Shown here piece after piece: positions 14,941 through 21,873 of a stretch of 40,866 bases of DNA; position 1 is the first letter of the stretch, and each line of letters begins with the position of its first letter. This DNA is from a virus. The notes beneath the pieces were generated by a model. The model did not search any database. It was given only the letters and a program-made list of their open reading frames with translations, and had not been told where the DNA came from. Location of the stretch: the IMG/VR virus record IMGVR_UViG_3300008448_000214, positions 1 to 40,866 of that record, one strand, 5' to 3'. The position numbers and the translations under genes are program-made.

Positions 14941-15326
14941 TGTTTCTCACCTCCAAAATACATTCTGCATCCATTTTCACCATCTTCAGATACTTCGATC
15001 ACGATGTCTCGAGCTGGCCAATGCTTGATCATATCAGCGTGTAGATCTTTAGCAATCATTTCACAAGACTTGTAGTTAAGAGATAGTGTACCGTTAGAAT
15101 ACCAGCTCTCTAGTATCCTTTTCAATTGAATGAACTCAACATCACGGTCATCATGGAATACTTCCATTTCCACTCTAAAGTGGAACATATGACGGTGTGG
15201 AGTAGCAAGGAAACTAACATCCAGCCAATCGCCAGTTGCTAGCTTTGGGTCTGTAGCAGCTTGAGGATATCTATGAATACCTTCTTTCTGAAACGTCACC
15301 CAAATAAAAGACAAATCTTTAGCCAT
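14937..15326 (-). CDS. T-fold protein with three-His zinc site (QueD/PTPS-like)
   Basis: 129 aa. The order of elements follows QueD/pyruvoyltetrahydropterin synthase. H18 is followed by H44-R-H46 (TPHRHMFHFRVEMEV), matching the zinc triad spacing of PTPS. Then come an EFIQLKRIL helix, a KSCEMIAKDL helix (PT-E-LA-like) and a terminal EVSEDGENGC-MYF strand (the E-T-A-Y position). The catalytic Cys before the HxH is absent, as is the Asp-His pair. It is therefore either a different T-fold enzyme or a partner subunit. It is tightly coupled to dpdA (ATGA) and has AAGGAG upstream. The family call is from pattern only. Confidence 0.55.
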   Translation of the reverse strand: MAKDLSFIWVTFQKEGIHRYPQAATDPKLATGDWLDVSFLATPHRHMFHFRVEMEVFHDDRDVEFIQLKRILESWYSNGTLSLNYKSCEMIAKDLHADMIKHWPARDIVIEVSEDGENGCRMYFGGEKQ

Positions 15327-15702
15327 TATAATTCTCCTTCACGTGTTTCTTTACATTAGAAAACACACTTGTAATAAAACTCTCACTCATGCCTTCTGGT
15401 AGTATAAACATTTCTGTTATACCAGACAACCCATCAAAGGTTTTACTTGGTTTATTAAAATACTCTTCGAGATAGAAGTTTTTGCGGAAGAAGCATTGTA
15501 ACCATTTCTCAATCATTTCAACGGTCTGTCTTGCCTCACGAGCATCTTCCCTCTGAATGTATATATCATCTAAAATCTCAATATTGTTAAAAATATTGTA
15601 TTGTTCATCATTGAATCTTTTGATAGCTTGAAACCATTTTGTGTGGCCAATCTTATATGCCACTTTACCATCAAGAGTAAATTTAGCCAAGTATACTTTC
15701 AT
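15319..15702 (-). CDS. GIY-YIG-like T5orf172/MUG113-type protein
   Basis: 127 aa. The N-terminal MKVYLAKFTLDGKVAYKIGHTK resembles the T5orf172 branch of GIY-YIG proteins, which have short strands with a Y-KIGxT signature. R29 and a downstream Glu-rich helix (EARQTVEMIEKWL) follow. Members are DNA-binding or nuclease-like. Whether this one cleaves is unclear. It starts shortly after a terminator, with AGGTG before the ATG, and overlaps the T-fold gene by 8 nt, linking it to the dpdA operon. Confidence 0.55.
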   Translation of the reverse strand: MKVYLAKFTLDGKVAYKIGHTKWFQAIKRFNDEQYNIFNNIEILDDIYIQREDAREARQTVEMIEKWLQCFFRKNFYLEEYFNKPSKTFDGLSGITEMFILPEGMSESFITSVFSNVKKHVKENYNG

Positions 15703-15713
15703 TGTAACACCTA

Positions 15714-15743
15714 TAAAAAAAGAGCCGGACAGAGCCGGCTCTT
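15714..15743 (-). terminator. intrinsic terminator after the HTH gene
   Basis: The stem AGAGCCGG/CCGGCTCT (15721-15728, 15735-15742) has a 6-nt loop and a run of T on the minus strand. It lies between the HTH gene stop and the T5orf172-like ATG. No new promoter is visible behind it, so dpdA expression may depend on read-through or antitermination. Confidence 0.88.
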
Positions 15744-15759
15744 CTTAGTTTACACCAAA

Positions 15760-16008
15760 TTACTTGCTGCCGAACAATTCGGAACCAGCGATTGCGTACG
15801 AAGCAGCAATCATGCTACGGCTTGGCTTGCCAAGTTTGTAGAACGAACCAACGTTCTTACGGGTGTTGGTGTAGATCGAATGACCCTGAGCACGAAGCTC
15901 AGCAACACGTGCTGAAAGGTTAGTGATACCCCAGCTTCGAGCTTGGCGCTCGGTTAGTCGGTGTCCTTTGTTAAGGAAGTTCAAGATTGTTTCATATTGA
16001 GTTTTCAT
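15760..16008 (-). CDS. small helix-turn-helix protein
   Basis: 82 aa from ATG 16008 (GGAG upstream at 10 nt). The longer frame to 16068 has no ribosome-binding site and overlaps the promoter region. Residues 8-45 (LNFLNKGHRLTERQARSWGITNLSARVAELRAQGHSI) form a winged-HTH-like unit typical of small phage HTH proteins. The C-terminus is Ser/Ala-rich. It has its own candidate promoter (16075-16103) and terminator (15714-15743), so it may be a monocistronic regulator. Its target is unknown. Confidence 0.7.
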   Translation of the reverse strand: MKTQYETILNFLNKGHRLTERQARSWGITNLSARVAELRAQGHSIYTNTRKNVGSFYKLGKPSRSMIAASYAIAGSELFGSK

Positions 16009-16074
16009 AAATTTACTTCTCCATTTCAATGTCACATAATAATAGGGTACGTGACTTCCCTTTAACAACCATCT

Positions 16075-16103
16075 ATTGTCTCACATTTTCTTAAAAGAGT
16101 CAA
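16075..16103 (-). promoter_or_regulatory. candidate promoter of the HTH gene
   Basis: GTTGACT (-35 at 16098-16103), a 17-nt spacer and GACAAT (16075-16080) on the minus strand. The -35 and spacing match the other six sites, but the -10 is weaker (two mismatches). It overlaps the 3' end of the 71-aa gene and stands before a 72-nt gap. Confidence 0.55.
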
Positions 16104-16296
16104 CAGACAGTTTAGTTTTCTTTAATGCACTTGTTGCCATTTTCACTACACGTGGATGATCTTTCATCTTCAACACGTAGAATGGCTTTCCTTCAATATC
16201 TTCTTGACCCATAAAATAGGCTTCAAAGTATTCACCAGAAATGTTGTTAATAAAACCTGTCAAAATAGGTGCAGGTTTCACTTCACGTCTTTTCAC
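16081..16296 (-). CDS. hypothetical basic protein, 71 aa, GTG start
   Basis: The start is GTG 16296, overlapping the folE stop (GTGA), with AAGGGATG upstream. The sequence begins MKRREVKPAPILTGFINNISGEYFEAYFMG and ends in a Lys-rich helix (ALKKTKLSVDSFKKM). The central strands suggest a small beta fold. No family is recognised. Coupling to folE places it in the deazaguanine/pterin gene group, but this does not prove a role there. Confidence 0.55.
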   Translation of the reverse strand: MKRREVKPAPILTGFINNISGEYFEAYFMGQEDIEGKPFYVLKMKDHPRVVKMATSALKKTKLSVDSFKKM

Positions 16297-16985
16297 AATA
16301 CATCCCTTTGCATCTTCACATTGTTATAGAACTCTGCCTTAACAGAATCATTGTGGAACAATCCATGTACCACACAGGTCTGTGTTAGACTAGAGTGAGC
16401 TTCAACACCACGGTTTTCCATACAACCATGGGTCGCTTGAATATACACAGCTACGTTTTCAGTATCTGTGCTCTTCATAATTTCACGAGCAATCTGATTG
16501 ACTAGTTCTTCTTGAAGCTGGCCACGACGAGCACACCATTGTGCAATTCGTGCATACTTTGAAAGGCCAATCACTTCACCAGTAGGAATAATACCAATGT
16601 ACGCAACACCGCGTACAGGTTGGTGATGATGAGAACACATTGATGTAATTTCAGCTCTGATTACGAGCATGCCTTCAAATCGGCCAGGTCCTTCATTAGG
16701 AAATGCTGTTACCTTTGGTCGTTTATCAAAACGTCCAGCCATTAGCTCCCAAACATACATCTTAGCAAGACGCTTTGCTGTATCTTTAGAATTAGAATCG
16801 TTCTCAGTATCAATGACCAAAGAATCCAATACTCCTTGGAACTTTGTTTCAAGCTCTTTCACTAATTCTTCACGATCGTTCTCTGAAACAAATTCAGAGA
16901 TATTATCACATGCAAAATAACGAACCTTGTTTTGATCAAGGCGGTCTCTAATTACTTCTGAAATTGGTTTACCTAATTGATTCAT
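16293..16985 (-). CDS. folE: GTP cyclohydrolase I
   Basis: 230 aa. It converts GTP to 7,8-dihydroneopterin triphosphate, the first step to 7-deazaguanines and folate. The zinc and catalytic residues lie in TSMCSHHHQPV (C117, H119, H120) and THGCMENRG (H186, C188). The substrate segment is VIGLSKYARIAQW (about 139-150). The canonical E-H-H is S-H-H here; the metal-binding Cys and the following His are kept. AAGGATAATAA precedes the ATG. With queD-like, queE and dpdA nearby it probably serves DNA modification rather than folate. Confidence 0.92.
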   Translation of the reverse strand: MNQLGKPISEVIRDRLDQNKVRYFACDNISEFVSENDREELVKELETKFQGVLDSLVIDTENDSNSKDTAKRLAKMYVWELMAGRFDKRPKVTAFPNEGPGRFEGMLVIRAEITSMCSHHHQPVRGVAYIGIIPTGEVIGLSKYARIAQWCARRGQLQEELVNQIAREIMKSTDTENVAVYIQATHGCMENRGVEAHSSLTQTCVVHGLFHNDSVKAEFYNNVKMQRDVL

Positions 16986-16994
16986 TTATTATCC

Positions 16995-17213
16995 TTATTG
17001 TATTCTTTCTTCATGTCGGTACAACTGAGCCATGTCGTTATGGTACGAACAAACGTCGGTGTATGCTTCTTCATAGACTTGTTTTGCAATTTCTTCATCA
17101 CAGTCATGGTATCCAATTAGCATAGCCTTCACACACTCTTCATCCATACCATGGTCAATGTAATCCATTGCCATTCCAAGCATTTCAGTGTACAAATCTT
17201 TCATCACGCCCAT
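16995..17213 (-). CDS. hypothetical acidic helical protein, 72 aa
   Basis: The start is ATG 17213, overlapping the SWIM-gene stop, with AGGAGG 4 nt upstream. The protein is acidic and helical (LYTEMLGMAMDYIDHGMDEECVKAML...), with His/Cys residues (HDCDEE, CSYHND) that might bind a metal. No family is recognised. It lies between the SWIM and folE genes in one polycistron. Confidence 0.55.
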   Translation of the reverse strand: MGVMKDLYTEMLGMAMDYIDHGMDEECVKAMLIGYHDCDEEIAKQVYEEAYTDVCSYHNDMAQLYRHEERIQ

Positions 17214-17587
17214 ACATCCTCCTTGACTAACTGAATGTGTTTACACTTACCATGAAATTCAAAACCAGTACAGTTACAAGAGTAACTACCATTTGCTTTC
17301 TTGACAGTATACTTCTTTCCTTTTGATCCTACAACAGGAAAATCTTGTACTAGGTATCTTGCACCAGTGACCATCTTGATTGACTCAACACGGTTAATGT
17401 TGATCATTGAAATAGGATGGTATTTGCTTCCAGTCTCAACACAAAAGTAATCACCACCAAGCCAGGTAGGATTTTTTATCACTTTACCTACAGTAGAGTT
17501 AGCTTGTTGTTTTTCGTTACCGAGATACCAACTACGCATCTTTGTAGTAACAACAACAGTAGAACCAATTGAAGGAACAGAATTCAT
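17204..17587 (-). CDS. SWIM-type zinc-finger protein
   Basis: 127 aa from ATG 17587 (GGAG at 7 nt). The upstream ATG 17605 is too close to the promoter. The C-terminal motif CNC-x8-CKH (C104, C106, C115, H117) is a SWIM zinc finger, a module that binds DNA or protein. The N-terminal half has beta strands without an obvious domain. It is the first gene after the promoter at 17616-17644 and may head the folE-HTH operon. Such small SWIM proteins are common in phages; their role is not established. Confidence 0.65.
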   Translation of the reverse strand: MNSVPSIGSTVVVTTKMRSWYLGNEKQQANSTVGKVIKNPTWLGGDYFCVETGSKYHPISMININRVESIKMVTGARYLVQDFPVVGSKGKKYTVKKANGSYSCNCTGFEFHGKCKHIQLVKEDVWA

Positions 17588-17615
17588 TTGAGACTCCGTG
17601 AACATTTATTCTGCT

Positions 17616-17644
17616 AGTATACACGGAATCCCAAACAAAGTCAA
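17616..17644 (-). promoter_or_regulatory. sigma70-like promoter of the SWIM-folE unit
   Basis: GTTGACT (-35 at 17639-17644), a 17-nt spacer and TATACT (17616-17621) on the minus strand, in the 64-nt gap after queD. The predicted start lies about 20 nt upstream of the SWIM ATG. Confidence 0.88.
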
Positions 17645-17651
17645 CACCTAA

Positions 17652-18122
17652 TTACACGTGGTCTGCCACCCACATTGCAGAGTTAGAAGGAGTTTCCATC
17701 ACTTTGACCATTCGCAGCTTCACCCTACCATCCCCGTAGCCGTTCTCTTCCATCCAGATTTCTTGGATGTAGTCGGCCAAGAATTTGGCCAAACCTTCAC
17801 AACCAGTCCGCTCAACAACTACCATTTTCAATAGCTTGCGGTTGTGCAAATCTTCCCAGGTCTTAAATTCTGGGTCATCTTGAGCTGCCAAGAAAGTGTG
17901 GTCAAACCATTCGTCTAGCTTTTCTTTCAAAGACTTGTAACCACCAAAGTCAACACACCAGTTGCGTGCATCAAGATCATTCTCGTTACATTCAAACTCA
18001 AAGTGAAATGCTAGCGCATACCCATGTACCAAGTTACAATGAGTGTCTGCACGCCATTGCCTGTATGCTACAGCATAACCACGTTCGTGTCCATATGTTT
18101 TTGTTGAAATAAACTTACCCAT
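17652..18122 (-). CDS. queD: QueD-like 6-carboxytetrahydropterin synthase (variant active site)
   Basis: 156 aa, T-fold. It is expected to convert dihydroneopterin triphosphate to 6-carboxytetrahydropterin. The catalytic Cys is C29 in THCNLVHGY. DFGGYK, FDHTFL (the Asp-His pair) and TGCEGLAKFL...VKVMET follow in family order. However, the zinc HxH is HGY (H33, Y35), and the first zinc His position reads Tyr (AYRQ, Y20). I recall this AYRQ...HGYAL variant in other phages, so it is a subfamily, not a mutation. The start has GAGGAT upstream and overlaps the preceding stop. Confidence 0.8.
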   Translation of the reverse strand: MGKFISTKTYGHERGYAVAYRQWRADTHCNLVHGYALAFHFEFECNENDLDARNWCVDFGGYKSLKEKLDEWFDHTFLAAQDDPEFKTWEDLHNRKLLKMVVVERTGCEGLAKFLADYIQEIWMEENGYGDGRVKLRMVKVMETPSNSAMWVADHV

Positions 18123-18291
18123 GTCTATCCTCTTTCTTCTTCAAAGTCCAACCCATACCATCTCCATTGCTTGACCATACAAGCACATCTCCTATCTGCC
18201 AGCCAATTTGTTTCAACTCGTCTTCAGTGAATTCAATTAAGTATTCTTCTGTTTGTTCATCCTGTACAATTAACTTTGTGTAAGTTGTCAT
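18115..18291 (-). CDS. AbrB/SpoVT-like swapped-hairpin small protein
   Basis: 58 aa from ATG 18291, overlapping the queE stop. A GTG at 18300 is a less likely start. The segment EFTEDELKQIGWQIGDVLVWSS fits the strand-helix-strand pattern of AbrB/MazE-type domains (E-L-x-x-L-G-W-x-x-G-D). The product could bind DNA as a dimer. Tight overlaps with queE and queD on both sides indicate co-translation. The domain call is from pattern only. Confidence 0.5.
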   Translation of the reverse strand: MTTYTKLIVQDEQTEEYLIEFTEDELKQIGWQIGDVLVWSSNGDGMGWTLKKKEDRHG

Positions 18292-19178
18292 GTTCCCCAC
18301 GCATTCTTAAACAAAGGCACTTGCAACCTGTCACTGTACCGTAATCCATATCTCATGGCCATTTCAGCAACGTCTTTGTTATTCATAGAATACACTTGCT
18401 CTACACCACCTACAGGCATTAAGTAAACCGGACCTGTAAATCCAGCATTCCTATAATCTTCTATAGCTGTCCAAATTTCATTAGCTTCGGTTTCTTTTGT
18501 CACAACAAACTTCAAGTAAGTAAAGCCAATGTCTTGGTATTGCTTAATGATATGTGGCTTTATAGCATCTTCATATTTCTCACCGCTAGAGCTCAGCTTT
18601 GGACTGACACTGAATGTTAAGCTATCGTAGCTTCGAGCCTTCAAAACTCCTTCACGAGGATAAACATCTTTCTTCCAATACTGCAAGAAGGAAATCATAT
18701 CATCGTGGAGTTCTTGAGTACCATTAGTTTCAAAGGTGAGTTCTTGAAGAGCTCTCATATCTTCGTGATCTAGCAACTCTGGATACGACCTTTGCCAACC
18801 AAGCAATGGCTCACCACCAGTAATAACTAGATGCTCACTACCCCAAGCAGCTGCTGGCCACTTAGCAGGCAATAACTCAATAATTTTTTGTACGAGTTCT
18901 TTGACCTCAATCAAAGGTGACAAATGTTTAAACCTCACGTCCCATGATGCGTAACTATCGCAACCAGTGGACACTAGCGGTAGTTCTTTGTACGAGTTGT
19001 ATTCTGTGGCTTTCAAAGCAATAACATCTCGTTCCGTGCTATGTTCACCTTTTGGCATACCAAATCCACCACAGGTAAAGTTACAACCAAAAGTACGAAG
19101 AAACACTGAAGGTACACCCATGTACCTTCCTTCTCCTTGGATGGAATAGAATAGTTCAGATACTTTGATTTTGGACAT
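18288..19178 (-). CDS. queE: QueE 7-carboxy-7-deazaguanine synthase (radical SAM)
   Basis: 296 aa from ATG 19178 (AAAGG upstream), overlapping the deformylase gene by 23 nt. It converts 6-carboxytetrahydropterin to 7-carboxy-7-deazaguanine. FYSIQGEG (10-17) is the family N-terminal signature, and ITGGEPLLGW is the SAM-binding GGEP motif. The cluster motif is split: C32-x3-C36 is followed not by x2-C but by 36 residues and then C73 in TGCDSY, where CDS corresponds to the usual C-D-T. This indicates an expanded cluster loop with the three Cys retained. Confidence 0.85.
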   Translation of the reverse strand: MSKIKVSELFYSIQGEGRYMGVPSVFLRTFGCNFTCGGFGMPKGEHSTERDVIALKATEYNSYKELPLVSTGCDSYASWDVRFKHLSPLIEVKELVQKIIELLPAKWPAAAWGSEHLVITGGEPLLGWQRSYPELLDHEDMRALQELTFETNGTQELHDDMISFLQYWKKDVYPREGVLKARSYDSLTFSVSPKLSSSGEKYEDAIKPHIIKQYQDIGFTYLKFVVTKETEANEIWTAIEDYRNAGFTGPVYLMPVGGVEQVYSMNNKDVAEMAMRYGLRYSDRLQVPLFKNAWGT

Positions 19179-19686
19179 ATAAACCTTTCTTAATAGCTCT
19201 ATCAATTTGTTTCTTTTTATTCATACCTCGATCCAAATGATATGTTGAAACCCTGTCAGTATACACTATTCCATTCAAATGATCAAGCTCATGTTGGAAA
19301 CATCTTGCTGTCATCCCATCAAACTTCTGTGTTTGTGTTTCTCCATTAGGTAGCACAAATCTTACTTTGATTGTTCTTGGTCTTTTGATCTTCAAAAATA
19401 GATTAGGAAATGACAAACATCCTTCATCCATAAGAACAATGTTCAACTCTGTTTCATCAACGATTCTAGGATTGAAACAAACATAAACGGGATTTGCACT
19501 AAGAGCAAAAACTCTATAAGGTAACCCAATCTGATTGGCTGAAAGTCCTAATCCTTTGTTGTGTATCATTGTTTCAGTCAAGTCTCTCGCTAACTGAACA
19601 GGATCTGTTGGAGGGTTTGTAAAATCAAAAGGCTCCATCTTCTGTCTGAGAATAGGATGGTCACTTCTCACTAATTCGTGTATCAT
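19156..19686 (-). CDS. def: peptide deformylase
   Basis: 176 aa. It removes the formyl group from nascent N-terminal Met. All three motifs are present: GLGLSANQ (45-52), EGCLSFP (88-94, metal ligand C90) and HELDH (132-136). Phage deformylases are often shorter at the C-terminus, but this one is close to bacterial length. The ATG overlaps the gp46 stop (ATGA), and its end overlaps queE. Deformylases occur in cyanophages and other marine T4-like phages, where they may support host or virus protein maturation. Confidence 0.95.
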   Translation of the reverse strand: MIHELVRSDHPILRQKMEPFDFTNPPTDPVQLARDLTETMIHNKGLGLSANQIGLPYRVFALSANPVYVCFNPRIVDETELNIVLMDEGCLSFPNLFLKIKRPRTIKVRFVLPNGETQTQKFDGMTARCFQHELDHLNGIVYTDRVSTYHLDRGMNKKKQIDRAIKKGLYVQNQSI

Positions 19687-21398
19687 TGTTGTATCCTTGA
19701 AAAATTCTTATGCTTCTCAAATCGTATTACATTGGCAAACTTGTCAAACAACTGATCACCTTTGTGGCTAATAATGAATGTATTTGTTTCTTGAGTAAGG
19801 TTGTTCAGTATCTTCATAAACTCTTCTGTACCAGATCCGTCTAACGAGGAATCAAATACTTCATCCATAATAAGGATGTTAGTAGAAGTAGAATTACGAA
19901 GTTTAGCCACAGCTCGCCACGTGAATAGCAAAGCCAGGTCAATACGCATTTTTTCACCTTCTGAAAAACTCTCATAACTAAATTCATCTCTAAACCTCGA
20001 TTTTATTGTCTCTTCAAAATTCTCATTCAACTCAAAGTTTACAAAAAAGTCCATTGCTGCCAAATACTTGTTTATCAACTTATTCATTACAGGAATGTAT
20101 TGTTTGATAATTCTGGTCTTAATACCACTATCTTTCAACATCAAAGCAGCCAAATCTAAAGTTTGCTTTTGGTTTTGTAAATCTTCAAGATGTTGTTGAG
20201 AACTAACTAAATCAGTCTCTAGCTTCTCAACTTCCCCAACGTTGGTATCAATCTGCTTTGTGTTACCTTGAAGGTCTTTGATCTCATCTTTAAGATTAGT
20301 GATAGTACTTTTATGTATTCTTAGTGTGCTTGTTTCTTCGGATATTTGGAGCTTAAGTTTTGTTATTTGAGATTCTATCTTTTTCGTTTCTTCAATGGCA
20401 TCTTCAATTGCTTTGATCTGCTCACTAAGATCCTTCATTCCTTGTTCTACTTGTTGTTTATGACTATCCTTTTCGGCTACTGTAGTCGTTTTAAAGTCTT
20501 CGTCAATGTGTTGTTTGCAAGTAGGACAATTATCATGGTTACTAAAGAACTCAATCTCTTTCTTTAGTTTAGACAACCGGTCTTCTAGTTTACTCTCTAA
20601 GGTTGTAAGTTTGTTCAACTTCTTATCATTAGAAGTACTATCGGTTATACTTTCTTCAAGTTTTTCCACTTTGAGTTGAAATTCTCCAACTTTTTTGTCC
20701 CCTTCTTGTACCTTTACTTCAACCTCTTTGATCTTTGATTGCTTTGCACTGATAAGCTCATCAATGTTTTGCTGAATGCTATCAATGTGCTGTTTATGAA
20801 TATCAATCTTCTCTTTGATACCTTTTATACCATAAGAGACATCCACAATGTCGGTTTTATTCTGAGAAATCTTTTCTTTCAATAGAACATTCATCTTAGA
20901 AAAGATTTGAATGTCCAAAAGATCTTCAATGATCTCTCTTCTATTGGCTGCTGTAAGTTGCATGAATGGAACAAACGATGTTGCTCCAAGCACAACAATC
21001 TGTCCAAACGATTTGTGATTGAGCTTTAGTATTTGTCTTTCAAACATCTCTTGATATTCTTTTTGATCAGCAGTTTGATCCAATAGCTGATCATTACAAT
21101 AGATCTCAAAAGTGTTTGGTTTGATGCCTCTTATTACTTTGTATTTCTTTTTGCTTACATCAAACTCGACTTGAACCTCTAACCCCTTTTTGTTTATAGA
21201 GTTTAGAAGTTGGTTTTTGTTGATGTTTCTAAATGGCTTTCCATACAAAGCAAAACAAAGAGCATCAAGGATTGTAGACTTCCCTGCTCCATTTTCACCA
21301 ACAATCAATGTAGATTTACTGGTATCAAGACTGATCTCAGTAAAAGTGTTTCCTGTTGATAGTATATTTTTCCATCTTATCTTTTTAAATACAATCAT
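19683..21398 (-). CDS. 46: gp46 recombination nuclease ATPase subunit (Rad50/SbcC-like)
   Basis: 571 aa (T4: 560). Walker A GENGAGKS (34-41), long coiled-coil arms, and a zinc hook CPTC (291-294) at the apex. The ABC signature FSEGEKMRI is at about 478-486 and Walker B ILIMDE at 508-513. With gp47 it resects DNA ends for recombination-dependent replication. Its ATG overlaps the stop of the 158-aa gene, which sits between the two nuclease subunits. Confidence 0.95.
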   Translation of the reverse strand: MIVFKKIRWKNILSTGNTFTEISLDTSKSTLIVGENGAGKSTILDALCFALYGKPFRNINKNQLLNSINKKGLEVQVEFDVSKKKYKVIRGIKPNTFEIYCNDQLLDQTADQKEYQEMFERQILKLNHKSFGQIVVLGATSFVPFMQLTAANRREIIEDLLDIQIFSKMNVLLKEKISQNKTDIVDVSYGIKGIKEKIDIHKQHIDSIQQNIDELISAKQSKIKEVEVKVQEGDKKVGEFQLKVEKLEESITDSTSNDKKLNKLTTLESKLEDRLSKLKKEIEFFSNHDNCPTCKQHIDEDFKTTTVAEKDSHKQQVEQGMKDLSEQIKAIEDAIEETKKIESQITKLKLQISEETSTLRIHKSTITNLKDEIKDLQGNTKQIDTNVGEVEKLETDLVSSQQHLEDLQNQKQTLDLAALMLKDSGIKTRIIKQYIPVMNKLINKYLAAMDFFVNFELNENFEETIKSRFRDEFSYESFSEGEKMRIDLALLFTWRAVAKLRNSTSTNILIMDEVFDSSLDGSGTEEFMKILNNLTQETNTFIISHKGDQLFDKFANVIRFEKHKNFSRIQQ

Positions 21399-21871
21399 GC
21401 ATTAAACCATTCCGGAATTGGCCTATTAGTCCATTTAGCAAAATGAGCTTTGGCTCCTTTGTAATAATTTTTGTACGATTCGATATGATCACTTACTTTG
21501 AATTCTTCAGGCATAGCCAAAGGAGGAGGTGTAAATGATCCTGTTTCAATATTATAGGGAAGTTTTTTTAGAACGTCAATTAGTCTTTCACATGCATGAG
21601 TTTTCATGTACCTGTATTTGTACTCTCTCATTAACTCTCTCCACAGAACATATAACCAGTTGTAGTTACTGTCAGTTGTTCTAGCCCAAATGGCTGATGG
21701 ATGGTTTTTATGAGTAGACTTGTAAATTCCTTCACGTGCATTATTGCCATCAATTACATGATGGGCAGTAGAAAGAAGTTGAGCGGACTCAACGATCATT
21801 TTCACTACGTGCTTATCACAATGTAGTTCTGCACATTTTTCAGGATTATTGTCGAGATAAAAAATGTTCAT
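21395..21871 (-). CDS. conserved phage protein between gp47 and gp46, 158 aa
   Basis: I recall this family (MNIFYLD..., CDKHVVKMIVESAQLLSTAHH..., HKNHPSAIWARTT-NY-WL..., MPEEFKV...) as widespread in phages, usually without a function. It is rich in conserved His, Cys and Trp (H18, H21; HKNHPS; FAKWTNRPIPEWF), suggesting a metal or nucleotide site. The start follows the gp47 stop by a few bases, and the end overlaps gp46 (ATGA). A link to DNA-end processing would be inference from position. Confidence 0.7.
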   Translation of the reverse strand: MNIFYLDNNPEKCAELHCDKHVVKMIVESAQLLSTAHHVIDGNNAREGIYKSTHKNHPSAIWARTTDSNYNWLYVLWRELMREYKYRYMKTHACERLIDVLKKLPYNIETGSFTPPPLAMPEEFKVSDHIESYKNYYKGAKAHFAKWTNRPIPEWFNA

Positions 21872-21873
21872 AA

